From positions 31,289,288 through 31,353,287 of the forward strand of contig OX637288.1 in assembly GCA_951799445.1 (NCBI GenBank): 64,000 bases of DNA, given 5' to 3'. Each line of letters begins with the position of its first letter. The stretch's first letter is position 1. Source of the stretch: Pseudisothecium myosuroides. Lineage: Eukaryota; Streptophyta; Bryopsida; Hypnales; Lembophyllaceae. The notes beneath the pieces are model-generated. The model saw only the letters and a program-made list of their open reading frames with translations, was not told the DNA's origin and did not search any database. This document shows positions 12,734 through 24,974 of this stretch, in pieces. The translations under genes and the position numbers were made by a program.

Positions 12734-13267
12734 AGCAATTACGCATATTTGGAGCGCAAGTTTCTTGAGTTTGGAATTTTTCCCATGTACAGAAATAGAG
12801 TTTGGAAGGATTTCATAACTTTCCAAAAAAATTTAACTCAAAATATAATTACTATGAATTTTTAGCTAAAGATTCTGTTCGACCAACTGTATCTTGATCT
12901 ATAGACTTTCCTATTTCTAACCAAGGGCTAGTTGCAAAATCAACCAAGGATTGGTTGCAATATTGAGAGTCTTGTAGCCAATCATAATGCACAACTGCAC
13001 CACAACTACACCATAATTGATCACAATTCTTCACTACCTTCACGGAAAGAGAACAGCCTATAGATTGGAAATAGGACGATCAGAAATGGGTTAGCTACCT
13101 TAATTGATTTGGAAATGCTATCAATTTTTATTTTTTGAAGAAGAGTTTTACCAAATAGAAAATTTTGTTAAAATGGCGTTATTCCATAGGCCATTTTTTA
13201 TTTTTAGACCGCGCGGTCTAAATTATAAAAAAACCCATCTAGAATAGTTGTACACCGTACAGACGTA
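12734..13267. other. AT-rich intergenic, nothing recognised
   Basis: No repeat termini or credible coding frame are visible. The 63-codon minus ORF at 12852-13043 has no family signature. Confidence 0.4.
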
Positions 13268-14487
13268 CAGTGCCCTCTGGAAAGTAAAGTAACCCCAATT
13301 TCAACTTGAAAGAATATATGTCAAAATTTGACCATTTTAAATCTATTTTTAAAAATTAACCTATTAAATTTATTGTTTTTTGCAATCTTAATCAACGTGC
13401 CAAATTTCAATTTTAGAAAACAAAAATTCTATTTTTGATAAATTATTTTGTATGTTTTTCATTGCGATCAAAAATCATTAGAAGAATTTTCAACCCTCCA
13501 GAGGGCTGCTTCGGAGTGACAAACCAAGCTATAAAAAAACTTGGTCTATCACTCCAGCTGACTGCTCCCTGAAACAATCAATTTTCGCGATTTTTTATTT
13601 TTTATTTTATTTTTTAAAATTTATTTTTTTAAGATTAAAAATAATATTAATAAATAAATAAACTACTCGTAAAATTCGGTTCCCACGCCAGTGCCACTGC
13701 AATTTCAGGTGGGCAGGAATAGGGGAAGAACAAATTTTTCAACAAAAAATAAATAAATTTCAGGGTACCTCGGAGGGCTGTAAAGTAGCCCTTCAGAGGC
13801 CTGAAATTTTCTCTAATGTATTTGGTTGAAAAATATTGGTGATGAATTTTTTTTAATTTTATTGTGCAAATATTTAAGAAACATCAATGTACACATTTTA
13901 CTTTTAGGGGAAAAAAACATTACTAAGGGAAAAAATTTATACTACAGAGAATTCAATGTCAAGGTGTTACTAATAAAAAATTTGTGTAACAAATTTCTTT
14001 AGATTATAATTGGAATTTGGCAAACCAATTGTACCATCATGCTTAAAGATACAAAAGTATTTATAAAGCAAGGATCAATTAGTAAAATATAATTACAATT
14101 TAGACATATCTATTTCATAAAATTTAAAAAGGCAACACCTTAATATTGAATTCCCTATAGTGTAAAAAATTTCCTTTGTAATGGATTTTTTTCCTAAAAG
14201 TGAAATGTGCACATTGATGTTTCTTAAGTATTTGCACAATAAAATAAAATAAATCGTCACCTATATTTTTCAATCAATTATTTTGTATCACAATGAAAAA
14301 CACCCAAAATAATTTACCAAAAATAAAAATATTATTTTTTGAAACTAAAATTTAGCAAGTTGATTAAGATTGCATTAAAAAATAAACTTATTTGGTTAGT
14401 TTTAAAAGTTAGATCAGAAAAGGTTAAATTTTGAAAGAATTTCGTACAAGTCAAAATTGGGGTTACTTCACTTTTTAGAGGACACTG
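13268..14487. mobile_element. Long foldback element (CAGTG ends) with nested insertion
   Basis: The ends are CAGTGCCCTCT (13268) and its imperfect inverse AGAGGACACTG (ending 14487). The left side is preceded by TA. The inverted arms run hundreds of bases: 13285-13470 mirrors 14290-14475, and 13830-13980 mirrors 14120-14285. The left arm is interrupted by the 343-bp element at 13476-13818, so the original was about 877 bp. The termini resemble Tc1/mariner/pogo-type MITEs. Non-coding. Confidence 0.7.
13476..13818 (+). mobile_element. CATTAG-ended MITE family 3, copy 1
   Basis: It begins CATTAGAAGAATTTTCAACC and ends with the inverse of CATTAGAGAAAATTTCAGG. The subterminal GC blocks CCCTCCAGAGGG and CCTCGGAGGGCT have inverted-repeat character. 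It matches 18472-18832 in the opposite orientation. It interrupts the foldback element at 13268-14487, whose other arm preserves the uninterrupted sequence. Confidence 0.8.
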
Positions 14488-14511
14488 TTTATTTTAGATT
14501 ACATGGTTTAA

Positions 14512-15446
14512 CCCCTAAAGGCCCAAGGCTTTTTTTTCTGCCAAAAACCCATCAAAACTGCCATTTCTATAGCAAGGAGTAAAAAAAAATGAAAAATGTT
14601 TTTTTTTCACATCTAACCATAGGATCTTACACCTAACTAGTATGAGAATGTGTGGAAAAAATTTCAGAATTTTTGACCTCTCAGATTGCAAGATATCTAC
14701 GTTTAAAGTGGAAAAAACAAGTATTTCAGCACATTGCGGGACTAGATTTTTTGACTTAAACATTTTTCACTTAAAATTTTTGCACTACAGAGTTTTGTGC
14801 TTCAAATCTTTATAGTGGAGAATTGAGTTGAGAGTCTAGGGAAAAAAAAAGTATTCAAAAAAACTTAATTATCATTCCTAAAAATTTATTAAGTAGAAGT
14901 AGGTACAAGATAGAAGGAAAATCTAAAACATTAATATATTTTAGATGGAATTAAAATACACTAATCCCAGTGGTGAGATTGTTCTAGCAAGTAAACTAAA
15001 CCATGAGAATATATATATATTTTTTAAATTGCAAAAATAGCATTTAGAAATGCATCCTACAAGTTATTTTTTTCAAGAAGATGCTCTAACTGCCCGAAAA
15101 ACAAGAATGTCCATAACTATTTCATAACAAATCCAAATGAAATGAATCAAAGCTTTCCAGATAGACAAAAATATAATCTACAAGAAAAAAAATATTAAAA
15201 AAAAAAAATCAAATTTTTGCCAAATTTTTCTTGCTGCCCAGACTGCCCAGTTACGAAAAAAAGTAACATATTTGGCCATAACTTTTTACTCCTATTTCCA
15301 AATTTGCTGAAATTTAGTGCATATGAAAGATATTCCTTGCGCCCACCTTCTATTAAAATTTCAGCTTAAAATATGGAAATCTCTAGTCACACGGACCTGC
15401 CCAAATTTTCTATAAGGACAAAAAACGCATGCCGGTCCTTTAGGGG
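14512..15446 (+). mobile_element. TTAA element family 2, copy A, 935 bp
   Basis: The terminal inverted repeat is CCCCTAAAGG. The ends are flanked by TTAA at 14508-14511 and 15447-15450. The interior is AT-rich and non-coding, and matches 22166-23090 (same orientation), 24039-24970 and 54421-56338 (opposite orientation) throughout. TTAA duplication is the hallmark of piggyBac-type transposition; I cannot name the superfamily with certainty. Confidence 0.88.
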
Positions 15447-15450
15447 TTAA

Positions 15451-16792
15451 ACCATAAAAGTGCCAAAGTTGGGGCTAGTGGCGCCATTTTAATGAAACTT
15501 TCCATCCAAGAGCACAAATATTTGTAGTTTCGTACTCCAAAACTATTGAAATATTATTCAATGAGGGAATCTCAATAAATATAAGGGTTTTGGAGAATTA
15601 TCCTAAAAATTTTGGATTTTTTGGAAGTTAACTCTAAACTCGGAACCGCTTATTAAATGGACAAAAGACCACCCTAGCCTCTTGATGGCCAATGAAAAAG
15701 TGTCTCTTGTCTCTTGTAAGCACCGTAATGATAAGTTCAATTAATAAACTTTGACTAAATTATTTTAATTACAATGCTATTATTGCACAAACAGTTTTAT
15801 TATTTGTAATAAAATTATTACACTTTTTTTTATATTAAATTTTGATAACTCTACAAGTTATTTTTTACAATGTAAAGGTAGTTCCATAGTTTGCAAGATC
15901 TCTTTTCATTTTATACAATTATATTGAATATTTATGGTTACTAAAGTTTCAATGAGATTATTAAATTTTTTTTGGTCAATAAAATGACCAAAAGTCTTGA
16001 CTTAAAGAATCATATTAACTTTTGGTCACTAATGTAAAGGTTGATCACGAAGTATTTTATATAAGATAGGAGAATTTGATTCTAAGCGTGTTCCCTAAAG
16101 AACGCCCCAATAAATTTAGGAAAAAAATAGATCCATATTGGGATGATTGCAAATAAAATTTGTGTGCTATTTTCATAATACAATACACCGCATTGCATGA
16201 ATGGTAGAGTATTAAGAAGTTATTTTATTGGAGTATTAATTAATTAGGCTTGAAATTTGTACCATAGCTGAGACCAAAGATGTAAACATGGCAAACACAC
16301 CCTATAGTCCTTTTTGAAATTTTTGATAAATGATTTAAGTTGGAATTTTGAATGTGTATCACACTTCTGATTTTGGGATCTAGAATATTTTTTAGTACCT
16401 TCTTGGTCAGTCACTTAATAGCTTATTGTCTAACATTTAGAAGGACTAATCCTTTTATACACAAACACCATTTTATCAAAGGATTTTTAAAAGTGATGTT
16501 ATATTTGTCTCCTACATTTGTGCCAATTGAAAAGATTTCCAATCATTTGGAACAATTTTCTATGTAATAGAAGTGTGAAATGTGACTTTGTTTTCTCTCT
16601 AGCCATCTCTTCAAAATTCTTAAAAATGGCCATTTTTTTTCTAAATTTTCTAATTTATCCCTCTAATAGTCTAATTTTAAAAAATTAGAATGTGGAAGGA
16701 TGCAAAAATTATACTTTCTATTCTACAATAGTACTCAAATGCAGTAATAATACTTAAAATACTTGAAGGAAGCTTCCTAAATAGAATGTCAC
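15451..16792. other. AT-rich intergenic, nothing recognised
   Basis: It contains poly-A/T runs only. The 71-codon ORF at 16352-16567 is Phe/Ile/Leu-rich without a recognisable domain and is probably chance. Confidence 0.4.
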
Positions 16793-17092
16793 ATTAGAGG
16801 AGATTTGGGCTTCTAAGAGCCCGCGAGTTCCCGGATTGTGGGAACTTTGCAGGACTGCTGAAACGCTGCCGCATGGCCAATCCGACGTGGCCGAGCGACT
16901 GCCACGTCATTTTTTTATTTTTTTTTAAATTTGAAAAAAAAAATTTAGTATTCTTTTAACATTTTAAGAACTTTTTTTTTAAATTTTAAATTTTAAATTT
17001 TTTTAATAAATTTTTTTTCTGACAGCAGGGCTGGTTCCCAACATTGGGAACAGCCCTGAAACGGTCTTCCAGACGGCCAGATCTCCTCTAAT
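16793..17092. mobile_element. CATTAG-ended MITE, 300 bp, GC-rich subterminal arms
   Basis: It is bounded by CATTAGAGGAGAT and its inverse ATCTCCTCTAATG. Subterminal sequences are GC-rich (gcccgcgagttcccgg, gacgtggccgagcgac), with a poly-A/T centre. The right arm has an internal stem, gttcccaacattgggaac. The termini relate it to family 3 (13476-13818, 18472-18832). Confidence 0.75.
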
Positions 17093-17243
17093 GATTTTGT
17101 TATATTATCAAAATTTCAATATTCTAGTACCTTTTAGAACACTTACTAGTATGAAACATAAATCCTCAATTGCCCTAAATTTTAGGTCTTTATAAACATA
17201 TATATATTTATCAATTTTTGGCTCTAGAATTGTGCCCTTTTAA

Positions 17244-18285
17244 CCCCAAAACTTTCAAGGCATTTTTTTCATCAAAAAACATTCAAAACTACCATTTATA
17301 TTGCAGGAAATGCTACCATATGAGCATGGAGTGTGGAGATTAGAGCATAGAGCTTAGGTTTGGTGAGCCTAGAGCTTGTTATATAAATTATTCTTTAAAA
17401 TATAGGTACCCTTGGAAGGGATAAATAGGTATCCTATAACCATTAAAAGTACCCTATAACATAAAGCACCTTATAGATAATATTATATGAACCTATAACA
17501 TAGGTATCATATACCCACCAAAGGTAGTCTACACTTTACACTTGTATACTAGCTTCACTCTTTTTGCACTTTGCATGATTAGATTTTTAAAGCTTTGAAT
17601 CTTCTTAGATTAAATTTTTTGTAGTACCAATATTTAATATTTAATTTTTTATGTTGAAGAATGGAGTTAAAAGTCTTGGAATTTTTTTTCAAAAAAACAG
17701 ATACTTGATTTTCATTATTTAAAAAATTATTTTATAGAACTGTAGAAATAGGTACAAGATTGAAAGAAAAACTAAATCATTAATGTCTCTAAGATAGAAT
17801 GGAAAATCACTTATCCTAATGGTGATATTGTTCTAATAAGCTAACTAAATCAAATTGTTGAATTTTTTTTAAATTGTGAAAATTGCATTCAAATATGAAT
17901 CATAGAAGTTACTTCTTCAAAAAGATGCTTAGATTGCTTGGAAAAAAATTGTCCATAAATTATTCATCAATAATCCAAATAGAACAAATTAAATATTTTC
18001 ATGTAGACAAAAATACTTTTTATGAGAAATAAAATTTTGAAAATTTTATTTTGACTTTTTGTGATTGTTTTTGTAATTTTTTTCTGTTGACATTCCTTGT
18101 TTTGGGCTTAGAGTCGCATAACTTTTGCTCTCATGCACCAATTGAAATAAAAATCATACTTCCAAAAAACTAATGTATTTTTCTATCCTTACAACAAGTA
18201 TTAAAAATTCACAACAAAAATTGTGATTGTAGGAGCCTACCCAAAATCCATTTTGCCCCCCAAGGGAACAATGGTAGTTCCGGGC
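17244..18285 (+). mobile_element. TTAA element family 2, degenerate copy E with insertion
   Basis: The left end is TTAA-CCCCAAAACTTTC (TTAA at 17240-17243) and the right end is cgggc-TTAA (18286-18289). Interior blocks such as the aatcttttaac region and the 'gcctacccaaaatcc..ccaaggga' end match copies A and B in order. The middle is interrupted from about 17307 to 17565 by a family-4-like repeat. The ends are decayed. Confidence 0.6.
17307..17565 (+). mobile_element. MULE-like MITE family 4, degenerate copy 2
   Basis: It contains 'gctaccatatgagcatgg', repeated 'cctataacat' units, and ends in 'cttgtatactagcttc'. It shares the layout of copies at 1309 and 52766. It sits inside the decayed TTAA element, so it inserted later. 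Confidence 0.45.
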
Positions 18286-18471
18286 TTAACGAAATTGACA
18301 TTACAGATGGATGACATCTCTGACTATGACTTGGTGATGAAAAGAGACTTTCATCAATCGAATCAACCTTGTAGAAAACATACTTGTATAGAAGTAATAA
18401 TAAATCTAGCAGAAAACAGATGGAAAAGTCCTAGCCAAATCATACAATAGTTTTCAATTTTGCCATATTGA

Positions 18472-18832
18472 CATTAGAGAAAATCTGGGGCCTTCGGAGG
18501 GCTGCTCCACAGCCCTCCGAGGTACCCTAAAATTTACTTTTTTTTTGCAAAAAAAATCGTTTTTCTCCTATTCCCGCGCAGCTAAAATTGCAGCAACAAT
18601 GACATAGGAACCAAAATTTACGAATAATTTTTTTTTTTAATCTTTTAAAAATTATTTAAAAATTTAAATAATAAATAAATAAATAAATTCGCGATTTCTG
18701 ACTGTTTCAGCGAGCAGTCAGCTAAGCTGACTGCTCACTACTGGACTATTCTAGAGTGGCAAGCCAAGCTTTTTAATAGCTTGGCTTATTACTCCGGAGC
18801 AACCCTCCGGAGGGTTGATTTTTCTTCTAATG
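18472..18832 (-). mobile_element. CATTAG-ended MITE family 3, copy 2, 361 bp
   Basis: It begins CATTAGAGAAAATCTGGGG and ends with the inverse of CATTAGAAGAAAAATCAACC. The subterminal hairpins ggagggctgctccacagccctcc and ccctccggaggg match copy 1. It lies at the broken edge of a composite element fragment (18833 onward). Confidence 0.8.
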
Positions 18833-20060
18833 AATGAGATGTTCATGGGGTAGTTCCAATACGGATTCTAAAGTATGCAATGTTATTAACCTCTAAAGGC
18901 CAGAGCATGTTTCGGAAGAGGAAAAATCCAAAACTACCAATTTTTGATGCATTGTCCAAAATTTAAAAAATTGATCTCTTTCAAAATTCCAAACACTAAA
19001 AAGTGTATTAAATACTTAATGCAATGTGTGGAAAAAATTCAGCCCATTTGACCACGTGGTTTGAAAGATTATAATGTTTGAAGTAAGAAGAAAAATAATT
19101 CATTCTCACGAACTAGAATCAGCAAACTTCAAGCCCTCCTGAAGTAAAATTTTTAGTCTACACAAAAATGACAATTTTCAGTTTATTGATGAAACAAAAC
19201 ATGATAATTTAATTCATTTGGATTATTTTGTTCAATTATGTGCGTTATGACCTCTAGTATTTAGACAAAAAAATTGAACCCAAAAATGCATTATATGGCT
19301 GCAAAATGTAAATTAAATGCACTGTCTATTTCAACAAATATTTCAAATGCAAGGGCACTAAGATATAACAATGATCCATGTTGCACCCTACACTTTCTTT
19401 AAAATGGCTAATGCAATGCCATGCTCTCAATTCCAAAAAAAAATTCAAATATTGTGAAAACCAACATCATTTGCAAGTTTGTCAAATTGTTGATATTTTA
19501 AATTCTATAAATGTCATTTTCCTTCAATCTAGGTAAACAACAATTTCAAATGATGTATACCAATATGCCAAGGCACAAAAAGTTTTTTTGGAGTTATAGG
19601 AAAAGATTGACAAAAGACAAAGTAATCCTAAATCATGATAAACAAATTCAAATCTTAGACATGGCTAACTTTGAAATTAATTTTTTATTCAAAGCACAAC
19701 TATTTTTTTCTTCAAACTTCCATGGTAACGTATAGTATGGCGCACACTACAACTTTGTACATCCACTTTTGGACTTTGTCCATTGATGCTTATAGTATAG
19801 TAGTTCAAATGAAAACATTTCAAATTTAGACTCAATTTTGTTGGTCACTGTAGCTAACAAAATTTGACTCCGCTTTTAGAATGTGATTTGAGAACTAAAC
19901 TTGTTTTAGAAAATTGTATGCCATATTTTATTAGTTACATAAATGCCAAATTTCAATAATTGATGAGGATTTTGCAAAAGATGCCCCAAAGATGCCCCAA
20001 TTGCTCGGGTTCACAACAAACTTTTTTGGAATTCTTTGTGACTGATGTGGAGCTTTTCTA
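18833..20060 (+). mobile_element. Truncated composite element, copy 3 (contains TTAA-like insert)
   Basis: The first ~55 bp (atgaatgagatgttcat..) match the arm of the 31764-33543 element just outside its nested insert. TTAA at 18886-18889 is then followed by CCTCTAAAGG and interior sequence matching 32356 onward, up to the 'gatgccccaattgctcgggtt' block near 20010. The rest is lost. Non-coding. Confidence 0.6.
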
Positions 20061-20111
20061 TTTTTTCCGTGCTAGTTTATGCCAATTTATGTGTTTCCCG
20101 GTGTTCTTAAG

Positions 20112-20272
20112 CACAGGAAGAACGGGGAGGCGTTACCTTCCCCGGTATTTATTTCCAGAGTGAAGCTTCACCCCCCCCCCTTGACTTTCCGTTTAAAGAA
20201 TGTCAAGGGGGGATGAAGCTTCACTCTAGAAATAAATACCTTGGAGGGTAACGCCTCCTCGTTCTCCCTGTG
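20112..20272. repeat. 161-bp near-palindrome (foldback)
   Basis: The arms start CACAGGAAGAACGGGGAGG and mirror almost base for base to cctcctcgttctccctgtg. Both arms contain ggtatttatttc and tgaagcttca, and a C10 run lies near the centre. The termini suggest a small foldback transposon, but no matching target duplication is visible. Confidence 0.8.
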
Positions 20273-22092
20273 ATGTCATCAAGGAGGGATCTTCAAAGAA
20301 TTCCTGTACGAAAGAAAATTGTAGGTTTTCTTTGCAGAGATTTTCATAAATTCTCTCCAAATCCCTTGTGAGATCACTCCTTACATTTCAAATTTAGATT
20401 CACCAGGGATCACTAATTGCTCCATTACCATCACCCACGACATTGATTGTGGCTTGTCTATCGATCTATTTATATGTCATGGGTCATATCTAGGTGTCTG
20501 TCATGAGTGATTTGCCTATCATAGGTTGGTTTACCTTATATTATAAGTTGGTCACATGTTTTGACTTTTATTATTACTGGCAAACAACACTCATAACATT
20601 ATTCACCACTGGTAGTTGGGCGTCTTTGGGCTCTATGCAACTATGCAAGCCAAATCATATTCTATTTCCCAAACATGGAAAAAATCTTGGAAAAAATCGA
20701 TATTGAAGAAGAGTTCTTGCACTAGTGTCAATGTCTCTCTATCGTCGATATTGATCTCACATGCATGATTTTCGTTTCTGATTCCTTTTCACGTGTACGG
20801 TAGTTGATATTTGAAAATCCAACTGCAACCAAACTGCTGAATATTCTCCCTCCTCAGTTTAAAAAACAAACCAAGGGCAGCTTTTTGCCTTGTTGAATTG
20901 AATATATATATTGTTATGAAGTCACGTCTTACCTCCATGATTTAAAGTATTGAGTTTAAAAACAAGCACGTGAGGCATCCATTGAAAATTTTGAGAGCCT
21001 GAAAATGATGATGAAGTAAGCTTAGCTGAGCAGAAGTACCACCCACTCTCCCTGAGTTCAAAGCATGACGGAGTTCTTTGCGCAAGTTGTCGCAGTTCCG
21101 TATTTGAGCAAGTAAGCGGTGGCACGTCTTTTTGCTCAGCAGATCGATTCATCCACGGACTGAAGATTCACGCAATAGTAATCCTCATCGTTCAAATCGA
21201 AGGCCAAAACTTTTTGGAATAAAAATATATATTTATTTATTTATGGAAAGTACATTGATGGAGTAGCTAATGAATTAAGAGGATCGAAAAAGGTAATGAC
21301 ACGGATTGTGGTTGTAACTTACACACAAAGCAGGTGACTCATCGATCAGTCGATCGATCAACTTCTGTCTGTTCTTGACTGTCAAGAATAGTATTCTTGA
21401 CTGTTAAGTAGTGCGATCGATCTTCAAATGTTTCGCTGTTTGGTTTGTCAGAGTTCTCTCAACGCAAGGGACAGAAAACCGACTCAGATTCTTTTTTGGA
21501 GTAGGCGTGTTTGAAGTGTATATGTGTTCGTTTAACCCTTGAAAGGACGCTGAGGTTGGAAAGTGGTTGAATGATGGATCACGAGCAGATTTCATTGTTC
21601 ATTGTAGAAACAAAGAATGCACAATGCACGTGCTGGTTCAATAATCGGAGTAGTTTTGATGAATATCTTGGTCATGAGGGGCGGCGTCTTTTAACCTTGT
21701 AAAGATGGGCCCATGATGACTAAGTTCTAGCCTTGTTGTCCATTACTCTATTTGTTGCCATTTTCCAACTTGATATGAATTAAAAAATTTATATTTATTT
21801 TTTAGAGATGAAATCACATGTTTGCTACAAGTTGTAAAATTTTCAACCTTTTTATTGGAAAAGTCTGAAATTATTGTATATTTTTGGAGAGAAAAATGAA
21901 GAAAATTCATATCAAATACAAATAGTCAAAACATCATGGTCTAAACCAAAGTTACCATGTCATTCAAAAATTCGAAATCTATGAACCAGAATTATATTAT
22001 TATAGGCCCAAAGTTCATATATCGCTATATATATTAAAATTTTAGATTTTTTCAAAATTTCCAATTGGAGTAGAAAGTGCAATGGATAAGGA
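20273..22092. other. Intergenic, no supported gene
   Basis: A fragment near 20372 (gagatcactcc) resembles the terminus of the composite element. The rest appears low-copy. ORFs up to 76 codons have no recognisable features. Confidence 0.4.
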
Positions 22093-23733
22093 TAATTGCA
22101 CAAATTACCTGTAGTATTTGTTGCATTTTGCAATGATATTTATGATTTTTTTTGGAATACTTTAACCCCTAAAGGACCGAGGCTTTTTTTCCATCAAACA
22201 ACACTTGAAACTGCCATTTCTATTGCGAAGAGAAAAAAACTTTAAAAATTGTATTTTTTTTGCATATCTAACCGTAGGATCTTATACTAGACTAGTATAA
22301 GTACGTATGGAAGAAATTTCAAAAACTTTGACCGCATGGATTGCAAAATATTTGCATCTAAAGTGAAGAAAAAAAGTTTTTTTACAACTTCTATGACTAG
22401 ATTTTTTGGCTTTGAATCTTTTTAACTTAAATCTTTTGTACTAATGATTTTGATTTTTTAACTTTTTATGTTGCATATTTGAGTTCAAAATATAGGAAAA
22501 AAAATTCAGGAAAAAAATACTTAATTTTCACTCATTAAAAAATTGTTAAGCAAAAGTAGGTTCAAGAATGAAGGAAAGACAAAACCATTAATAACTCTAA
22601 GATGGAGTTGAAACACAATAATCCCAACAGTGAGATTGTTCTAGCAAGCAAATTTAACCATGTTTAACAATTTTTTTGGGAAAATTGTAAAAATTGCATT
22701 CAAAAATGAATCCTATAGGTTATTTTTTCAAGAAGATGCTTAGGTTGCCCGAAAAACTAAGATTATCCATAATTTTTTCACCACAAGTCCAAATTGAATG
22801 AATCAAAGCTTCACGTGTAGAAAAAAATATAATATTTTAGGAAAAAAAAAATTTTAAACTATTTTGACTTTTTGTGATTTTTTTTGGCTGCCCGCCAATC
22901 TCCGTTTTTGGCTTATTGTGCCATAATTTTTGCTCCTGGGCACTGATTTAAATAAAAATTATATATTCACGAAGCTCTTGCAAAACCACACAACCTCAAA
23001 AAATCCCCAAATTTTTTATTACAAATTGAGACAATAGGAACCTACCCGGACCCAAATTGTCCCTCGAGGGGACAAACGGTCCTTTAGGGGTTAAAATTAG
23101 GAAATCAATCTTTAAAAATATATATATGGCCAATGTATGCACCTTTAAGGTAACCACCAAAAAAAATTCATTAAAAAATTCTCTATGTAGGAGAACTAGA
23201 AAAGTGCCAATTCTCAATAAAATAGATACTTCAATGTTTTAACTAAGAAAAAAAGAAAAAAACTTAAATAAAAAATAAAGAAATTGTCCATTTGTAGCAA
23301 CTCTATAGAGTTGTTCGTACACCAAAAAACCCACCAAAATAATTTTTCACATGTTTCAAAATGCAAGCAGAAAGAAGCTCACTTTGTGGACTTCTACACA
23401 ACATATAATTAACTATTTTTAGAATTTTTTTATGTAATAGCTAAAAATATACTACAAGATCATTCTCTGTAAACTTTAGCTCCAAATTTTTTTTTTTGAT
23501 AATACTTTGTTAAAATTGGCAAGTTGTAACATAAAATTGGGGGCTATTATTAAATAGTAAACATTTTTCAAAAATTACCAAAAATTAGACAAGGTGTATA
23601 GTAGTTATAAATACCTTGTCTATAAAATTTTGAGTCATTTGGAATCAAAACGCAAAAGTTATGGCCAAAAAATTAATCAGCACGCAACATGTGAGAGAAA
23701 ATAGTACAAGTGTCTCATGCAATCACCTATAAG
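22093..23733 (+). mobile_element. TTA-type MITE family 1, copy 2, split by nested TTAA element
   Basis: The left end is near gataattgcacaaatt and the right end is gtctcatgcaatcacc. The order of interior blocks matches the 54535 copy. The element is interrupted at the 'tactttaaaa' site by the complete TTAA element at 22166-23090; removing one TTAA and the insert restores continuity with the other copies. Confidence 0.75.
22166..23090 (+). mobile_element. TTAA element family 2, copy B, 925 bp
   Basis: The terminal repeats are CCCCTAAAGGACCG and its inverse. TTAA lies at 22162-22165 and 23091-23094. A subterminal hairpin, ttgtccctcgaggggacaa, sits at the right end. The element is inserted into a family 1 MITE. 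Non-coding. Confidence 0.9.
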
Positions 23734-24034
23734 CTTCATTTCAATAGTTGGACTCAAATTCAAAAAATGCCACTTTTATGACTAAAATTCACATCAAGAG
23801 TAGATAGCAAGAAACAACCCAAATACATTCTACAAGGAGGATCCGTGGATTAAGCATCTTCTTCTTTGGAAAAGTGGATAAGATCATAATGAGAGACTTT
23901 GCAATACTACTGACTAAAAATGTACTCAAGTATCCTCTTAATAAATAATATGGATGAAAAAACAATTTTTCCATCCTCAAGTCTCAACTGAAGTCATACA
24001 TTGAACACTAAGTGCCTACAACAGTGGTACAAGG
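23734..24034. other. AT-rich spacer, nothing recognised
   Basis: This is a short spacer between two transposon insertions. No gene or repeat boundary was seen. Confidence 0.4.
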
Positions 24035-24038
24035 TTAA

Positions 24039-24970
24039 CCCCTAAAGGACCGTTGTCCCTTCGGGGGACAAATGCGTTTTCGGGCAGGTACCTACGGGCT
24101 GAAATTTTCTTGTGATTTTTTGAAACTTTTTTTGGAGATAGAAAAACTGATAAGCTTTGTGGGAATATAATTTTTTTCACAATCGGTGCCCGAGAAAAAA
24201 AGTTATGACCAAATAAGCTCAAAACAGGGGACGGCGGGCTGCCCGGGCAGCAAAAAAAAAATGGACAAAAATTTGAATTTTTTTTTTTAATATTTTTTTT
24301 CTCATAGATTTTATTTTTGTCTATTCAGAAAGCTTTGATTCATTTCATTTGGATATGCTATGAGAAAGTTATGGACATTCTTGTTTTTCGGGCAGTTAGA
24401 GCATCTTCTTGAAAAAAATAACTTGTAGGATTCATTTCTGAATGCAATCTTTCAAATTTTTCAATTTTTTTTTTTTTGCATGGTTTAGTTTAGTTGCTAG
24501 AACAATCTCACCATTGGGATTAATGAATTTTAATTCCATCTAAGAGATATTAATATTTTAGATTTTCCTTCTATCTCGTACTTACTTCTACTTAACAATT
24601 TTTTTAAGAATGATAATTAAGTTTTTTTGAATTTTTTTTTCTTTCCTAGACTCTCAACTCAATTCTCCTCTATAAAGATTTAAAGCTCAAAACTCTGTAG
24701 TGCAAAAAATTTTAATTAAAAATGTTTAAAGTCAAAAAATCCAGTCCCGCAATGTGCTGAAAAACTTGTTTTTTTCACTTTAAACGCAGATATCTTGCAA
24801 TCTGTGCGGTCAAAAATTCTGAAATTTTTTCCATAGATTCTCATACTAGTTAGGTGTAAGATCCTACGGTTAGATGTGCAAAAAAAAAAATTCAATTTTT
24901 TTACTGTTTGCTATAGAAATGGCAGTTTTCACTGTTTTTTGGCAGAAAAAAGGCCTCGGTCCTTTAGGGG
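24039..24970 (-). mobile_element. TTAA element family 2, copy C, 932 bp
   Basis: The ends are CCCCTAAAGGACCG and its inverse, between TTAA at 24035-24038 and 24971-24974. The subterminal hairpin ttgtcccttcgggggacaa lies near 24054. It is opposite in orientation to copies A and B. Near 24147 it preserves the uninterrupted target (ctgataagctttg) of the family 1 insertion seen in copy D. Confidence 0.9.
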
Positions 24971-24974
24971 TTAA

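Noticed and set aside
20161..20190. C10 run and adjacent hairpin as a transcription terminator
   Set aside because: It is part of a long palindrome in plant-like nuclear DNA; bacterial-type termination does not apply.
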